NCBI RefSeq assembly: GCF_943913955.1
Contig: NZ_CALUAE010000015.1
Coordinates: 1 to 64,000, forward strand
Origin: Mycolicibacterium bacteremicum
GTDB taxonomy: Bacteria; Actinomycetota; Actinomycetes; Mycobacteriales; Mycobacteriaceae
Length of the DNA: 64,000 bases
Direction of reading: 5' to 3'
Shown here piece by piece: positions 8,859-17,272 of the stretch (position 1 is its first letter; each line of letters starts with the position of its first letter). The notes below the pieces were generated by a model. It saw only the letters and a program-made list of their open reading frames with translations, was not told the DNA's origin and searched no databases. Both the position numbers and the translations under genes were made by a program.

Positions 8859-9500
8859 GTGACGAGATGGTGGGTCGTGCCGGTGCTGGTGTTCGCCATC
8901 GCCGGTTGCACCCGCCCGGTCGACAACCCACAGGCCCGACCGCAGGCCCCGATCGGGCCGATCACGCCGGGACAGGTCGCCGATCTGCTGAGCCCGGACA
9001 TCTTCGACAAGGACGGCAACCTGTTCGCCACCGTCGAGCCGCAGCGGTGCGCCGGGGTCGCCCGCGAGGTCGACCCACCGTTCATCTCCGACCACGATCC
9101 CGAGGCCGAGGACGGCGGCCACTGGGCGACCGCGGTCGGTGGCGTCGACGCGGTGGTCGAGGAGATGGTGGCGGTGTACCCATCCGACTTCTCCGCCGCC
9201 GGCGCCGTCGACCGGGCTCGCGCGACCGTCGAGGAATGTGCCGGCACCGCCGTCACCGTGACGACCATGCTGGGCCGCACCTACACCTTCGACGTCCAGC
9301 CGTCGGCTCAGCCGGGACCCAACGGCTCGGTGCTGTGGTCGTTGCGCGCCCCCGAGTGGAACTGCGACAACCTGTTCGTCGCCGCGCACAACGCCGCCAT
9401 CGAGATCACCAGCTGCGGCACCGCGGGCGGGATCGACACCGCGACCGCGGCCGAGGAGGCCCGGCAACGCATCGAGCTGCTGGCCGACAACACGGCGTGA
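8859..9500 (+). CDS. PknH-sensor-domain-like lipoprotein
   Basis: The 213-residue product starts at GTG with a short signal peptide whose lipobox is AIAGC (Cys17), so it is probably membrane-anchored outside the cell. The rest resembles the extracellular sensor domain of mycobacterial PknH and its stand-alone relatives: PGQVADLLSPDIF, a GHWATAV segment, and conserved cysteines (about Cys61, Cys127, Cys167, Cys187) able to form two disulfides. No ligand is established for these free-standing copies. The acyltransferase gene starts 53 bp later on the same strand. Confidence 0.75.
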   Translation: MTRWWVVPVLVFAIAGCTRPVDNPQARPQAPIGPITPGQVADLLSPDIFDKDGNLFATVEPQRCAGVAREVDPPFISDHDPEAEDGGHWATAVGGVDAVVEEMVAVYPSDFSAAGAVDRARATVEECAGTAVTVTTMLGRTYTFDVQPSAQPGPNGSVLWSLRAPEWNCDNLFVAAHNAAIEITSCGTAGGIDTATAAEEARQRIELLADNTA

Positions 9501-9553
9501 ACTCGGGTAGTCCTACTCATCCGGGCCGGCGCCGAGTGGTGCACGCTGTAACC

Positions 9554-10858
9554 ATGCCGCTCGCCAAGCTCCTGCCCGCGCCCAGTTCGGTGGCCGCCGA
9601 CGCCGGAAATCGTGACCGCGCCATCGACGTCGCCCGGCTCTCGGCGCTGGTGGTCGTGATGTTCGGACATTGCGCGCTGCTGCTGGCCACCATCGACGAT
9701 GACGGGCTCTGGATCGGCAACATCCTCGGCGAGCTGCCGGCACTGAGTCCGATCACCTGGGTGTTGCAGGTGATGCCGCTGTTCTTCTTCGCCGGCGGCG
9801 CCGCGGCGGCCTACGGCTGGCATCCGGGTACGCCGTGGGGCAGCTGGCTGGTCAGCCGGGCGCAGCGCCTGTGCCGGCCGGTGTTCTGGTACCTGGCGTT
9901 CTGGACGGCCGCGCTGGTGGTGGCCCGGCTGATCCTCGGCGACGCCTCGGCCGACCGGCTGGGCCGCGAATGTGTGGCGCTGCTCTGGTTTCTCGGGGTC
10001 TACCTGGTGGTGATCGCGTTCGTGCCGCTGCTCACCCGGCTGCGCAGTGCGGCGGTCGCCGGGGCGGTGGTGGCCGGGCTGGTGGCCGTGGCGGCCGGTA
10101 TCGACCAGGTGCGGTTCGCCGTCGGGTCGGCCGAGGCCGGCGTCGCCAACTTCCTGATCGTCTGGCTGATCCCGGTGGTCATCGGCGTCGCGTATGCCCG
10201 CAGGTTGATCCGGCCCGCTATGGCGCTGGTTGTCGCCGCGGTAGCGTTCACCGCGCAGGTGCTGCTGGCGCTGTCGCAGACCTATGAGGTGCCGCTGGTC
10301 ACCAATGGCAGCAGTCACGGGGTGTCCAACGTGTCCCCGCCCACGGTGCTGCTGGCCGTGCACTGCATCTGGATGTCCTGTGTGTTCGTCGCCGCCGCCG
10401 GCCTGGTCGACCGCTGGGCGCAGCGCCCACGGGTCTGGTACGTCGTGGCCGTCGGCAACTCCGGGGCGATGACGCTCTACCTGTGGCACATCCCGGCGAT
10501 CGCGGTGGCGACCTTCGCCCTCAACGGTGTCGGGTTGGACGCCTACGACGTCGACGCGCCGGATTTCTGGGCGATGTTGGCGCTGCGGGCGGCCGTCTTC
10601 GCGGTGGTGATGTTCGCGACGTTCCTGCTGCTGTCCCCGCTGGAACACCGCAAGCTGCCGTGGTGGGACGGGGTGGTCGGCGCGCGTGGAGCCCGTTCGG
10701 CCGTCGCCGGTGTGCTGATCTGCGCGGCCGGCGTGGCGATGCTGCTGGTCGCCAAGAATGGGCTGGCCGGTGCCGACGGCTGGATCCCCCTGGCGTTCTT
10801 CCTGGTCAGCGTGCTGGTGGCGCGTGCCTGCGCGGGATCAGTCGGCGCTATTCGGTAG
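9554..10858 (+). CDS. Acyltransferase-3 family integral membrane protein
   Basis: A 434-residue polytopic protein with about ten hydrophobic segments. It begins with the family hallmark RAIDVARLSALVVVMFGH, in which the Arg and the His near TM1 are typical of acyltransferase family 3 (PF01757). It also has LYLWHIPAIAV near the C-terminus. Such enzymes O-acylate sugars, lipids or peptides at the membrane; the substrate here is unknown. ATG at 9554 is chosen because the protein aligns from there and a CACGCT -10-like hexamer ends 6 nt earlier. The frame remains open far upstream but lies antiparallel in character to the sensor gene. Confidence 0.82.
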   Translation: MPLAKLLPAPSSVAADAGNRDRAIDVARLSALVVVMFGHCALLLATIDDDGLWIGNILGELPALSPITWVLQVMPLFFFAGGAAAAYGWHPGTPWGSWLVSRAQRLCRPVFWYLAFWTAALVVARLILGDASADRLGRECVALLWFLGVYLVVIAFVPLLTRLRSAAVAGAVVAGLVAVAAGIDQVRFAVGSAEAGVANFLIVWLIPVVIGVAYARRLIRPAMALVVAAVAFTAQVLLALSQTYEVPLVTNGSSHGVSNVSPPTVLLAVHCIWMSCVFVAAAGLVDRWAQRPRVWYVVAVGNSGAMTLYLWHIPAIAVATFALNGVGLDAYDVDAPDFWAMLALRAAVFAVVMFATFLLLSPLEHRKLPWWDGVVGARGARSAVAGVLICAAGVAMLLVAKNGLAGADGWIPLAFFLVSVLVARACAGSVGAIR

Positions 10859-10861
10859 GGT
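10856..10861 (+). promoter_or_regulatory. -10 element TAGGGT, probable leaderless start of tex
   Basis: TAGGGT ends 6 nt before the GTG at 10868 and overlaps the stop of the previous gene (TAG). The tex gene therefore probably has its own leaderless promoter. Confidence 0.5.
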
Positions 10862-10867
10862 CTCGGC

Positions 10868-13252
10868 GTGACTTCGAGCGCGCCCGTGATCCGTACCGTA
10901 AATGCCCGTCTCGCTGAGGAACTGGCGGTTGCCGAACGGCAGGTCGCTGCCGCTGTGCAACTGCTCGACGAGGGCGCCACGGTCCCGTTCATCGCGCGTT
11001 ACCGCAAGGAGGTGACCGGCAGCCTCGACGACGGCCAGCTGCGCACCCTGGAGGAGCGGATGGGATATCTGCGGGAACTGGATCAGCGCCGCGAGGCGGT
11101 GCTGGCATCCATCGAGGAGCAGGGCAAGCTGACCGACGAGCTGCGTACCGCGCTGCTGTCGGCCGAGACCAAATCGCGGGTCGAGGACATCTACCTGCCG
11201 TACAAACCCAAGCGGCGCACCAAGGCGCAGATCGCCCGCGAGGCCGGGCTGGAACCGCTGGCCGACCGGTTGCTGGCCGATCCGGCGCTGGTACCCGATG
11301 AGGCCGCCGCCGAGTTCCTCGGCGAGCAGGTCGCCGACGCCGCGGCCGCCCTGGACGGGGCCCGCCACATCCTGATCGAGCGGGCCGCCGAGGACGCCGA
11401 ACTGGTCGGCGAGGTACGCACCAAGTTCTGGGCCGATGGTGCGCTGCGGACCGCGCCCTGGTCGGAGGAAGCCGCGAAAAGCCCTGCCGGACAGAAGTTT
11501 CGCGACTACTTCGAGTTCTCCGAGCCGCTGGAGAAGATGCCGTCGCACCGGGTGCTGGCGGTGCTGCGCGGGGAGAAAGAGCAGATCCTGGCGGTGAACT
11601 TCGACGGCGGTGAGGACGAGGTGTACCAGGCGCGGGTCGCGCAGAGCCTGGGCATCGATCTGTCCGCCGGGGGACCGGCAACCTCCTGGCTGGCCACCAC
11701 CGTGCGGTTGGCCTGGCGGACCAAGCTGATGATCTCGGCCGCCGTGGACGCCCGCATCCGGCTGCGGCAACGCGCCGAGGCCGACGCCGTCGCGGTTTTC
11801 GCCCGCAACCTCAAGGACCTGCTGCTCGCCGCGCCGGCGGGCACGCGCACCACGCTGGGGCTCGATCCGGGATTCCGTACCGGGGTGAAGGTGGCCGTGG
11901 TCGACGGCACCGGCAAGGTTGTCGACACCTGCGCGATCTTCCCCCATCAGCCCCAGAAGCAGTGGGACACCGCCAAGGCGACGCTGGCCGCACTGGTGGC
12001 CCGGCACGGTGTGCAGCTCATCGCGGTGGGCAACGGCACCGCCTCGCGCGAAACCGACGCGTTGGCCGCCGAGCTGATCGCGGACATCCGCGCGGCGGGT
12101 GGTCCTGCGCCGGTGAAGGCGATGGTCAGCGAGGCCGGCGCTTCGGTCTACTCGGCCTCGGCGTACGCGGCACACGAACTGCCGCAGCTGGATGTGACGC
12201 TGCGCGGTGCGGTGTCCATCGCGCGGCGCCTGCAGGATCCGCTCGCCGAACTGGTGAAGATCGAGCCCAAGTCGATCGGCGTCGGTCAGTATCAGCACGA
12301 CGTCACGCCGGGCACGCTGGCCCGCAGCCTCGACGCCGTGGTCGAGGACGCCGTGAACGCCGTCGGTGTGGACCTCAACACCGCCTCGGTACCGCTGCTG
12401 GCCCGGGTCTCCGGTGTCACCGACACCCTGGCCGAGGCCATCGTCTCGCATCGGGAGAACACCGGGCCGTTCCGCAGTCGCAGCGCGCTGCTGAAGGTTC
12501 CGCGGTTGGGGCCCAAGGCATTCGAACAGTGCGCCGGCTTCCTGCGGATCAACGACGGCGATGACCCGCTCGACGCCTCCGGTGTGCACCCGGAGTCCTA
12601 CCCCGTGGTCCGGCGCATCCTGGACCGCTCGAACCTCACGCTCGCCGAGTTGATCGGCAACGAGCGGACCCTGCGCGGGCTCGCACCGGCCGATTTCGCC
12701 GACGAGCGGTTCGGCGTGCCGACCGTCACCGACATCCTGGCCGAGTTGGAGAAGCCGGGCCGCGACCCGCGCCCGGCGTTCTCGACCGCGACGTTTGCCG
12801 CCGGTGTCGAGAAGGTTGCCGATCTGAAGGTCGGGATGGTGCTCGAAGGTGTGGTGACCAACGTTGCGGCGTTCGGTGCGTTCGTCGACGTCGGCGTGCA
12901 TCAGGACGGTCTGGTGCATGTCTCGGCGATGTCGGAGAAGTTCGTGTCCGATCCGCATGAGGTGGTCAAGTCCGGTCAGGTGGTGCGGGTGAAAGTGCTC
13001 GAGGTGGATGTCGACCGGCAGCGGATCGGCCTGTCGCTGCGACTGAACGACGAGGCGCGCGGCGGGGATCGCCGGTCCGGCAAGGGCGGACCGGGCAACC
13101 AGCAACGGAGCAACCCGCAGCGCGGCAACCCGCAGCGCGGTGCCGACCAGAGCCGGAACTCCAACCGCGGCAAGAACTCCGGCCGCCGCGATGCTGCGCC
13201 GCCGTCAGGGTCGATGGCAGATGCGTTGCGCAACGCCGGGTTCGGGCGCTAG
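10868..13252 (+). CDS. tex: Tex family RNA-binding transcription accessory protein
   Basis: Tex proteins bind nucleic acid and act in transcription and RNA homeostasis. At 794 residues this one has the expected order. An N-terminal helical region carries FIARYRKEVTGSLDDGQLR (about 39-57). A YqgF/RNase-H-like domain follows with TLGLDPGFRTGVKVAVVDGTG (about 331-350). Helix-hairpin-helix motifs come next (NTASVPLLARVSGVTDTLA onward). An S1 RNA-binding domain spans about 655-726 (GMVLEGVVTNVAAFGAFVDVG). The last 65 residues are an Arg/Gly/Asn/Gln-rich tail with two NPQRG copies, probably disordered and RNA-binding, ending in a conserved-looking MADALRNAGFGR. The start is GTG at 10868. Confidence 0.95.
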   Translation: MTSSAPVIRTVNARLAEELAVAERQVAAAVQLLDEGATVPFIARYRKEVTGSLDDGQLRTLEERMGYLRELDQRREAVLASIEEQGKLTDELRTALLSAETKSRVEDIYLPYKPKRRTKAQIAREAGLEPLADRLLADPALVPDEAAAEFLGEQVADAAAALDGARHILIERAAEDAELVGEVRTKFWADGALRTAPWSEEAAKSPAGQKFRDYFEFSEPLEKMPSHRVLAVLRGEKEQILAVNFDGGEDEVYQARVAQSLGIDLSAGGPATSWLATTVRLAWRTKLMISAAVDARIRLRQRAEADAVAVFARNLKDLLLAAPAGTRTTLGLDPGFRTGVKVAVVDGTGKVVDTCAIFPHQPQKQWDTAKATLAALVARHGVQLIAVGNGTASRETDALAAELIADIRAAGGPAPVKAMVSEAGASVYSASAYAAHELPQLDVTLRGAVSIARRLQDPLAELVKIEPKSIGVGQYQHDVTPGTLARSLDAVVEDAVNAVGVDLNTASVPLLARVSGVTDTLAEAIVSHRENTGPFRSRSALLKVPRLGPKAFEQCAGFLRINDGDDPLDASGVHPESYPVVRRILDRSNLTLAELIGNERTLRGLAPADFADERFGVPTVTDILAELEKPGRDPRPAFSTATFAAGVEKVADLKVGMVLEGVVTNVAAFGAFVDVGVHQDGLVHVSAMSEKFVSDPHEVVKSGQVVRVKVLEVDVDRQRIGLSLRLNDEARGGDRRSGKGGPGNQQRSNPQRGNPQRGADQSRNSNRGKNSGRRDAAPPSGSMADALRNAGFGR

Positions 13253-13261
13253 CCGCCGGGT

Positions 13262-13267
13262 TATATT
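13262..13267 (+). promoter_or_regulatory. -10 element TATATT, probable leaderless start
   Basis: TATATT, a near-consensus -10, ends exactly 6 nt before the ATG at 13274, right after the tex stop. It implies a separate leaderless transcript. Confidence 0.55.
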
Positions 13268-13273
13268 GCTGTC

Positions 13274-13543
13274 ATGGCAGGCGGACAGGTTCCCGGCGGG
13301 GTGGTACACACCCTGCCCGCCGATCTGCGCGCGGCGCTGATCGGCAACGACAGCGTGCTGGCGGCGTGGAAGGACATCACGCCGCTGGCGCGCAACGAGT
13401 TCATCTGCTGGGTGGAGGACGCCAAGCAGGACGCCACCCGCGCGCGCCGGATCCGCCGCACCACCGAGGAGCTCGAAGAGGGCAAACGCAGGCCGTGCTG
13501 CTGGCCGGGCTGTAAGCACCGGGAACGCACCGGCACGGCCTGA
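13274..13543 (+). CDS. YdeI/OmpD-associated (OmdA) family small protein
   Basis: This 89-residue protein contains LPADLRAALIGNDSVLAAWKDITPLARNEFICWVEDAKQ and RARRIRRTTEELEEGKRRPCCW. That helical pattern belongs to the bacteriocin-protection YdeI/OmpD-associated family (PF13376), which in longer homologues follows a DUF1801-type domain. Here only the helical C-terminal domain exists. The C-terminal CCWPGCKH cluster of Cys and His might bind metal, but this is only an inference. The molecular function is unclear. It is convergent with the Mce gene, 15 bp away. Confidence 0.7.
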   Translation: MAGGQVPGGVVHTLPADLRAALIGNDSVLAAWKDITPLARNEFICWVEDAKQDATRARRIRRTTEELEEGKRRPCCWPGCKHRERTGTA

Positions 13544-13558
13544 CCCGGAATCGTCGAA

Positions 13559-14809
13559 TCAGGGGTTGATGGTGTCCTCGCCGACCTGACGTCCCCAGAC
13601 GTACTCCGCGGTCAACGGTTGGCCGAGTTCGAAATGGTTGTACGGTGCGATGCTGGCGCCGGTATCCATGACCAGATACGGCATGGGCCACAGGTCCCGG
13701 GTGATCGGCTGCCAGCAGCCTGGACGCCCGCCCGGGCCGCCGCGCGCGTTGACCCGGGGGAGGTTGTCCGGGAACACGTAGCGGTTGCCGGCCCCGACGA
13801 GCTGATCGCGCAGTTGCAGGGAATAGCCGTTGCCGCCGAGCATGTCCGCGAACTTCGGTGCGGCGTCGGAATAGTTGCGCAGCGTGCACAGCAGCTGTGG
13901 GCTGTAGTAGTCCAGCAGGGCGCTCGTCGGTAGCAGGTCCTGTGCGCCGCGCACCAGATAGGGGCCGCCGCGTTCGAGCACATCCGCGGCGGTGGTGCCG
14001 AAGCCCACGGCCGAGAGCAGCGCGGCGTCCACCGTGGCGCGTTCGTCATCGAGGGCGCGTGCGGTGACGCTGCCGTATTCCAGACCGTCGAACAGGTCGG
14101 GAGCGGCCTCGGCGTAGATGTCCGACAGCGCGGCCAGCCCGGCCAGATCCCGGCGGATGTGCGGCATACGTGCGTTCAGTTCGCCGATGATGTCGTTACC
14201 GTCCACCAGCGCCTGACCGAATGTGTCGCCCAACCCGTTCAGCGCCTGGGCGGTCGCGGTGAGGGTCTGGTTGAGTTTCACCGGGTCCACGTGCTGGGCG
14301 ATACCCATGATCGTCTCGAAAACGGTGTTGAATTCGGTGGTGGTCGCCGAGGCGTTGATCACCGCACCCGGCTGCAGTCGGTCCGCCGACGGATCCGGCG
14401 GTGAGAGCAGCGAGATGTACTTGTTGCCGAACACCGTCGTGGCCCGCAGTTGCGCGTCCACGTTGGCCGGAATCAGCTGTAGATATTGCGGTTTCACGTC
14501 CAGCAGCAATTTCGCACGGACGACCCCGTCCTCGGTCACCGTGCCCGCGGAGGTCAGCCGGCCGATCGGCACACCGTTGAAGGTCACCTTGGATCCCGGG
14601 TCCATCGACAGGCCCGCCCGCTCGGCCATGAGTGCTAGCGGCACAACGCTTTCGAAGTACCCGCGGAACTGCACCCAGGTGAAGCCGAACACCAGCACCA
14701 CGATGAGCAGCAGGACCGCGCCCGCCACCCGATACGGCGGTTCCTTCGGATCGTTGGTGGGCCCCTCGTCGACCGATTCGGTCGTGTCGGCCCCCGGCGC
14801 CGTGATCAT
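13559..14809 (-). CDS. Orphan Mce-family lipid-transport protein (MceA-like)
   Basis: Mce proteins form periplasmic substrate-binding tubes of lipid importers. This 416-residue protein has one N-terminal membrane segment (about 28-47, VAGAVLLLIVVLVFGFTWVQF). The MCE domain follows, with LALMAERAGLSMDPGSKVTFNGVPIGRL, and then the long helical Mce tail, including VDPVKLNQTLTATAQALNGLGD and DYYSPQLLCTLRNYSDAAPKFADMLGGNGYS. ATG at 14809 gives the usual short cytoplasmic tail; an in-frame GTG at 14872 would add 21 residues. mce genes normally come in operons of two yrbE and six mce genes. Here there are none nearby, so it must work with permeases encoded elsewhere or has diverged. It is divergent from nothing obvious and convergent with the OmdA-like gene. 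Confidence 0.85.
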   Translation of the reverse strand: MITAPGADTTESVDEGPTNDPKEPPYRVAGAVLLLIVVLVFGFTWVQFRGYFESVVPLALMAERAGLSMDPGSKVTFNGVPIGRLTSAGTVTEDGVVRAKLLLDVKPQYLQLIPANVDAQLRATTVFGNKYISLLSPPDPSADRLQPGAVINASATTTEFNTVFETIMGIAQHVDPVKLNQTLTATAQALNGLGDTFGQALVDGNDIIGELNARMPHIRRDLAGLAALSDIYAEAAPDLFDGLEYGSVTARALDDERATVDAALLSAVGFGTTAADVLERGGPYLVRGAQDLLPTSALLDYYSPQLLCTLRNYSDAAPKFADMLGGNGYSLQLRDQLVGAGNRYVFPDNLPRVNARGGPGGRPGCWQPITRDLWPMPYLVMDTGASIAPYNHFELGQPLTAEYVWGRQVGEDTINP

Positions 14810-14911
14810 CGGCCAATTGCACCACAGCACAATGGATTTGCGATCATCGGCAGACTGTGACGCCGATGTCACCCCGTGCGCGAAGTGACGGCGGTTACAT
14901 CGGGTGCGGCG

Positions 14912-16069
14912 CTACAGGCCCATGTCCTTGGCGATGATCATCTTCATCACCTCGCTGGTGCCGCCGTAGATCCGGCTGACCCGGTTGTCGGCGTAGAGCC
15001 GGGCGATCGGGTACTCGTTGATGTAGCCGTAGCCCCCGTGCAGCTGGAGGCAGCGGTCGATCACCTTGGATGCCAGGTCGGTACAGAACAGCTTGGCCGC
15101 GGCTGCATCGGCCGGCGTCAGCTCGTCGGCGTCGTGAGCGTTCATGGCGCGGTCCACCACGGCTTCCATCGCATCGACATCGGCCTTGCAGGCGGCCAGT
15201 TCGAACTTGGTGTTCTGGAAGGCCGCAACCGGCTTGCCGAAGACCGTGCGGTCCTTGGTGTACTGGGCGGCGAAGCGCACGGCGGCCGCCGCCTGGGCGT
15301 AGGAACCGACCGCGATGGCAAGGCGTTCCCGGGGCAGGTTCTGGCCCAGGTAGGAGAAGCCCATGTTCACCTCGCCCAGCACATCTTCGGCGGGCACGAT
15401 CACATCGGTGAAGTTGAGTTCGGCCGTGTCGGAGGTCCGCAGCCCGAGCTTGTCGAGCTTGCGTCCGACCGTGTAACCCTCGGAGGTGGTGTCGACCACC
15501 AGCAGCGAGATGCCGAACCGGCGGTCGTCCTCGCGCGGGGCGGCGGTACGGGCGCACACGATCACCCGGTCGGCGTGCACGCCGCCGGTGATGAAGGTCT
15601 TGGACCCGTTCAGCACATAATGCGTGCCGTCATCGGAAGGCTTTGCGGTGGTGCGCATTCCGGCCAGATCCGAACCGGTGCCGGGCTCGGTCATGGCGAT
15701 GGCGAACATGGTCTCGCCGGACATCATGCCCGGGAACCAGCGCTGCTTCTGCTCCTCGGTGGCCAATTCCTTCAGATACGGCAGGCACAGCCCGATGTGC
15801 ACGCTGGAGCCGCCGAAGGACACCGCGGCCCGCGAGCATTCCTCGGTGATGATCGCCTGGAACTTGTAGGAGTCGATGCCCGACCCGCCGTATTCGGTGG
15901 GTATCTCGATGCCGAAGAGGCCGAGTTCGCCGAGCTTGTAGTAGAAGTCGCGGGGGGCGATGCCGTCCTCGAACCACTTGTCGTACACCGGCACGACCTC
16001 GGACTCGATGAACGCGCGGATCATGGCGCGAAAGTCCTCGTGTTCCTGGGTGTAGACGTCCCTGCGCAT
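14912..16069 (-). CDS. Acyl-CoA dehydrogenase (FadE type)
   Basis: This 385-residue flavoprotein would catalyse alpha,beta-dehydrogenation of an acyl-CoA. Family signatures are visible: MFAIAMTEPGTGSDLAGM (FAD and substrate contacts), RTVFGKPVAAFQNTKFELA, and the C-terminal LQLHGGYGYINEYPIARLYADNRVSRIYGGTSEVMK. The catalytic Glu is probably in this last motif region, as in medium- and long-chain enzymes. The length is normal. ATG at 16069 is preceded by AAGGAAGG. It is divergent from a TetR gene with a 12-bp-arm inverted repeat between them, so it is probably repressed by that regulator. Chain length and the specific FadE number cannot be read. Confidence 0.9.
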   Translation of the reverse strand: MRRDVYTQEHEDFRAMIRAFIESEVVPVYDKWFEDGIAPRDFYYKLGELGLFGIEIPTEYGGSGIDSYKFQAIITEECSRAAVSFGGSSVHIGLCLPYLKELATEEQKQRWFPGMMSGETMFAIAMTEPGTGSDLAGMRTTAKPSDDGTHYVLNGSKTFITGGVHADRVIVCARTAAPREDDRRFGISLLVVDTTSEGYTVGRKLDKLGLRTSDTAELNFTDVIVPAEDVLGEVNMGFSYLGQNLPRERLAIAVGSYAQAAAAVRFAAQYTKDRTVFGKPVAAFQNTKFELAACKADVDAMEAVVDRAMNAHDADELTPADAAAAKLFCTDLASKVIDRCLQLHGGYGYINEYPIARLYADNRVSRIYGGTSEVMKMIIAKDMGL

Positions 16070-16090
16070 CGCTGCCTTCCTTCGGGGTGA

Positions 16091-16130
16091 ACGGTGTTAG
16101 CTATCTGGTCCCACTATAAGCTAACATCGT
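16091..16130. promoter_or_regulatory. Inverted repeat, probable TetR operator between fadE-type gene and tetR
   Basis: Arms ACGGTGTTAGCT (16091-16102) and AGCTAACATCGT (16119-16130) are complementary in 11 of 12 positions, with a 16-bp spacer. They sit in the 87-bp divergent region between the acyl-CoA dehydrogenase start (16069) and the TetR start (16157). The inner arm edge contains TATAAG, a possible -10. Binding by the adjacent TetR protein is inferred. Confidence 0.7.
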
Positions 16131-16156
16131 TCGCTGAGGCAACGAAGGAGCTCACC

Positions 16157-16795
16157 GTGGGTAGGCCGCGCATTCTCAGCCGCGAACGCATCCGTGACAG
16201 TGCGCTCGACATCATCGACCGGGCCGGGCTGGAGGGCCTGTCCATGCGCAACCTGGCCGCCGATCTCGGGGTGCAGGCCGCCTCGCTCTACAAGCACTAT
16301 CCGACCAAGACCGAGGTGCTCGACGAGATCGCCAGCCTGGTCGTGAGCGTCGTCGACACCTCGGCCTTCGACGCCGACGAGAAGTGGGATGTGGCGCTGG
16401 CCGACTGGGCCCGCTCATACCGTTCCGCGTTGGCCGCCCACCCCAACCTGGTGCCGTTCCTGGCGCTGGGTCCCGGGCACCGCGATGAGAGCCTGCGCAT
16501 CGCCAACGCCGTGCACGGCGGGCTGGTGCGGGCCGGGTGGCCGCCGCGCGATGCCACGATGATCGGCGCTGCGACCCGGTCGCTGGTGCTCGGGTCCACC
16601 ATCGGATCGTTCTCCCGCGGCTTCGTCGACGACGTCCAGGTCTACCGGGACCGCTACCCGCACATGGAACAGGCTCACCGGTTGCCCGCCAAGGCCGACG
16701 AGATCGACCTGGCCAGTTTCGACCTGGCCCTCACATCGTTCATCGACGGGTTGCAGGCCCGATTCGCCACCGTGGCGCGGACCGCGAAGGTGTGA
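16157..16795 (+). CDS. TetR family transcriptional regulator
   Basis: The 212-residue protein begins VGRPRILSRERIRDSALDIIDRAGLEGLSMRNLAADLGVQAASLYKHYPTKTEVLDEI, a textbook TetR helix-turn-helix (residues about 7-52). The GTG start at 16157 is fixed by AAGGAG 6 nt upstream; the longer frame from 16094 would read through the inverted-repeat operator. The C-terminal ligand domain (DWARSYRSALAAHPNLVPFLALG) is the TetR_C type often seen in acyl-CoA-responsive regulators. It probably represses itself and the divergent acyl-CoA dehydrogenase. Confidence 0.9.
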   Translation: MGRPRILSRERIRDSALDIIDRAGLEGLSMRNLAADLGVQAASLYKHYPTKTEVLDEIASLVVSVVDTSAFDADEKWDVALADWARSYRSALAAHPNLVPFLALGPGHRDESLRIANAVHGGLVRAGWPPRDATMIGAATRSLVLGSTIGSFSRGFVDDVQVYRDRYPHMEQAHRLPAKADEIDLASFDLALTSFIDGLQARFATVARTAKV

Positions 16796-16902
16796 AGCAC
16801 GCGCCGCATCCGCCACCTGGCGACGGCAGCGTGCCGAAGCGAGCGCAGCGACGGGTGATCGCGACGTACGCTGACCGCTGATGTGCGTTAGGGGGAGCCC
16901 TC

Positions 16903-17271
16903 ATGACCGAATCCGATGACGATCCCGTCGAGACGGAACCGGATTACCGGTTCACCCTCGCCAACGAGCGGACGTTTCTGGCCTGGATCCGCACTGCGCT
17001 CGCGTTGATCGCCGGCGGAATCGCCGTCGTGCAGTTCGTCCCCTCCTTCGGCATCGCCGGGGTGCGGCACGGTTTGAGTATCGTGCTGACGGCCGGCGGG
17101 GGAGTGCTGGCCGTGTTGGCGGTCTGGCGTTGGCGGCGCGTGCAAGAGGCGATGCGGCGCAACGCGGATCTCCCGCAGACCGCGATTCCGGCACTGCTCG
17201 CCGGTGCCATCTTCGTGATCACCGTCGGCGTGCTCGTCATCTTGATTCTCTGGCCCGCCGGCGGTCGGTGA
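16903..17271 (+). CDS. DUF202 membrane protein (YidH-like), first of a pair
   Basis: A 122-residue protein with the DUF202 motif FTLANERTFLAWIRTALALIAGGIAVVQF at about residues 17-45 and two further hydrophobic segments (GLSIVLTAGGGVLAVLAVW and AIPALLAGAIFVITVGVLVILIL), giving three membrane spans. ATG at 16903 follows AGGGGGAG. DUF202 proteins have no settled function and are often encoded in pairs. The next gene starts 1 bp after this stop codon. Confidence 0.82.
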   Translation: MTESDDDPVETEPDYRFTLANERTFLAWIRTALALIAGGIAVVQFVPSFGIAGVRHGLSIVLTAGGGVLAVLAVWRWRRVQEAMRRNADLPQTAIPALLAGAIFVITVGVLVILILWPAGGR

Positions 17272-17272
17272 G

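Noticed and set aside
10838..13105. Minus-strand frame of 755 codons opposite tex
   Set aside because: It is a shadow of the highly conserved Tex coding sequence, with His/Arg/Gly-rich text and no start context.
14876..16090. Plus-strand frame of 404 codons opposite the acyl-CoA dehydrogenase
   Set aside because: The opposite strand encodes an intact acyl-CoA dehydrogenase with a ribosome binding site. This frame has no recognisable motif.
16094..16156. Longer N-terminus of the TetR protein from ATG 16094
   Set aside because: It would translate through the inverted-repeat operator. GTG 16157 has AAGGAG 6 nt upstream and matches family N-termini.
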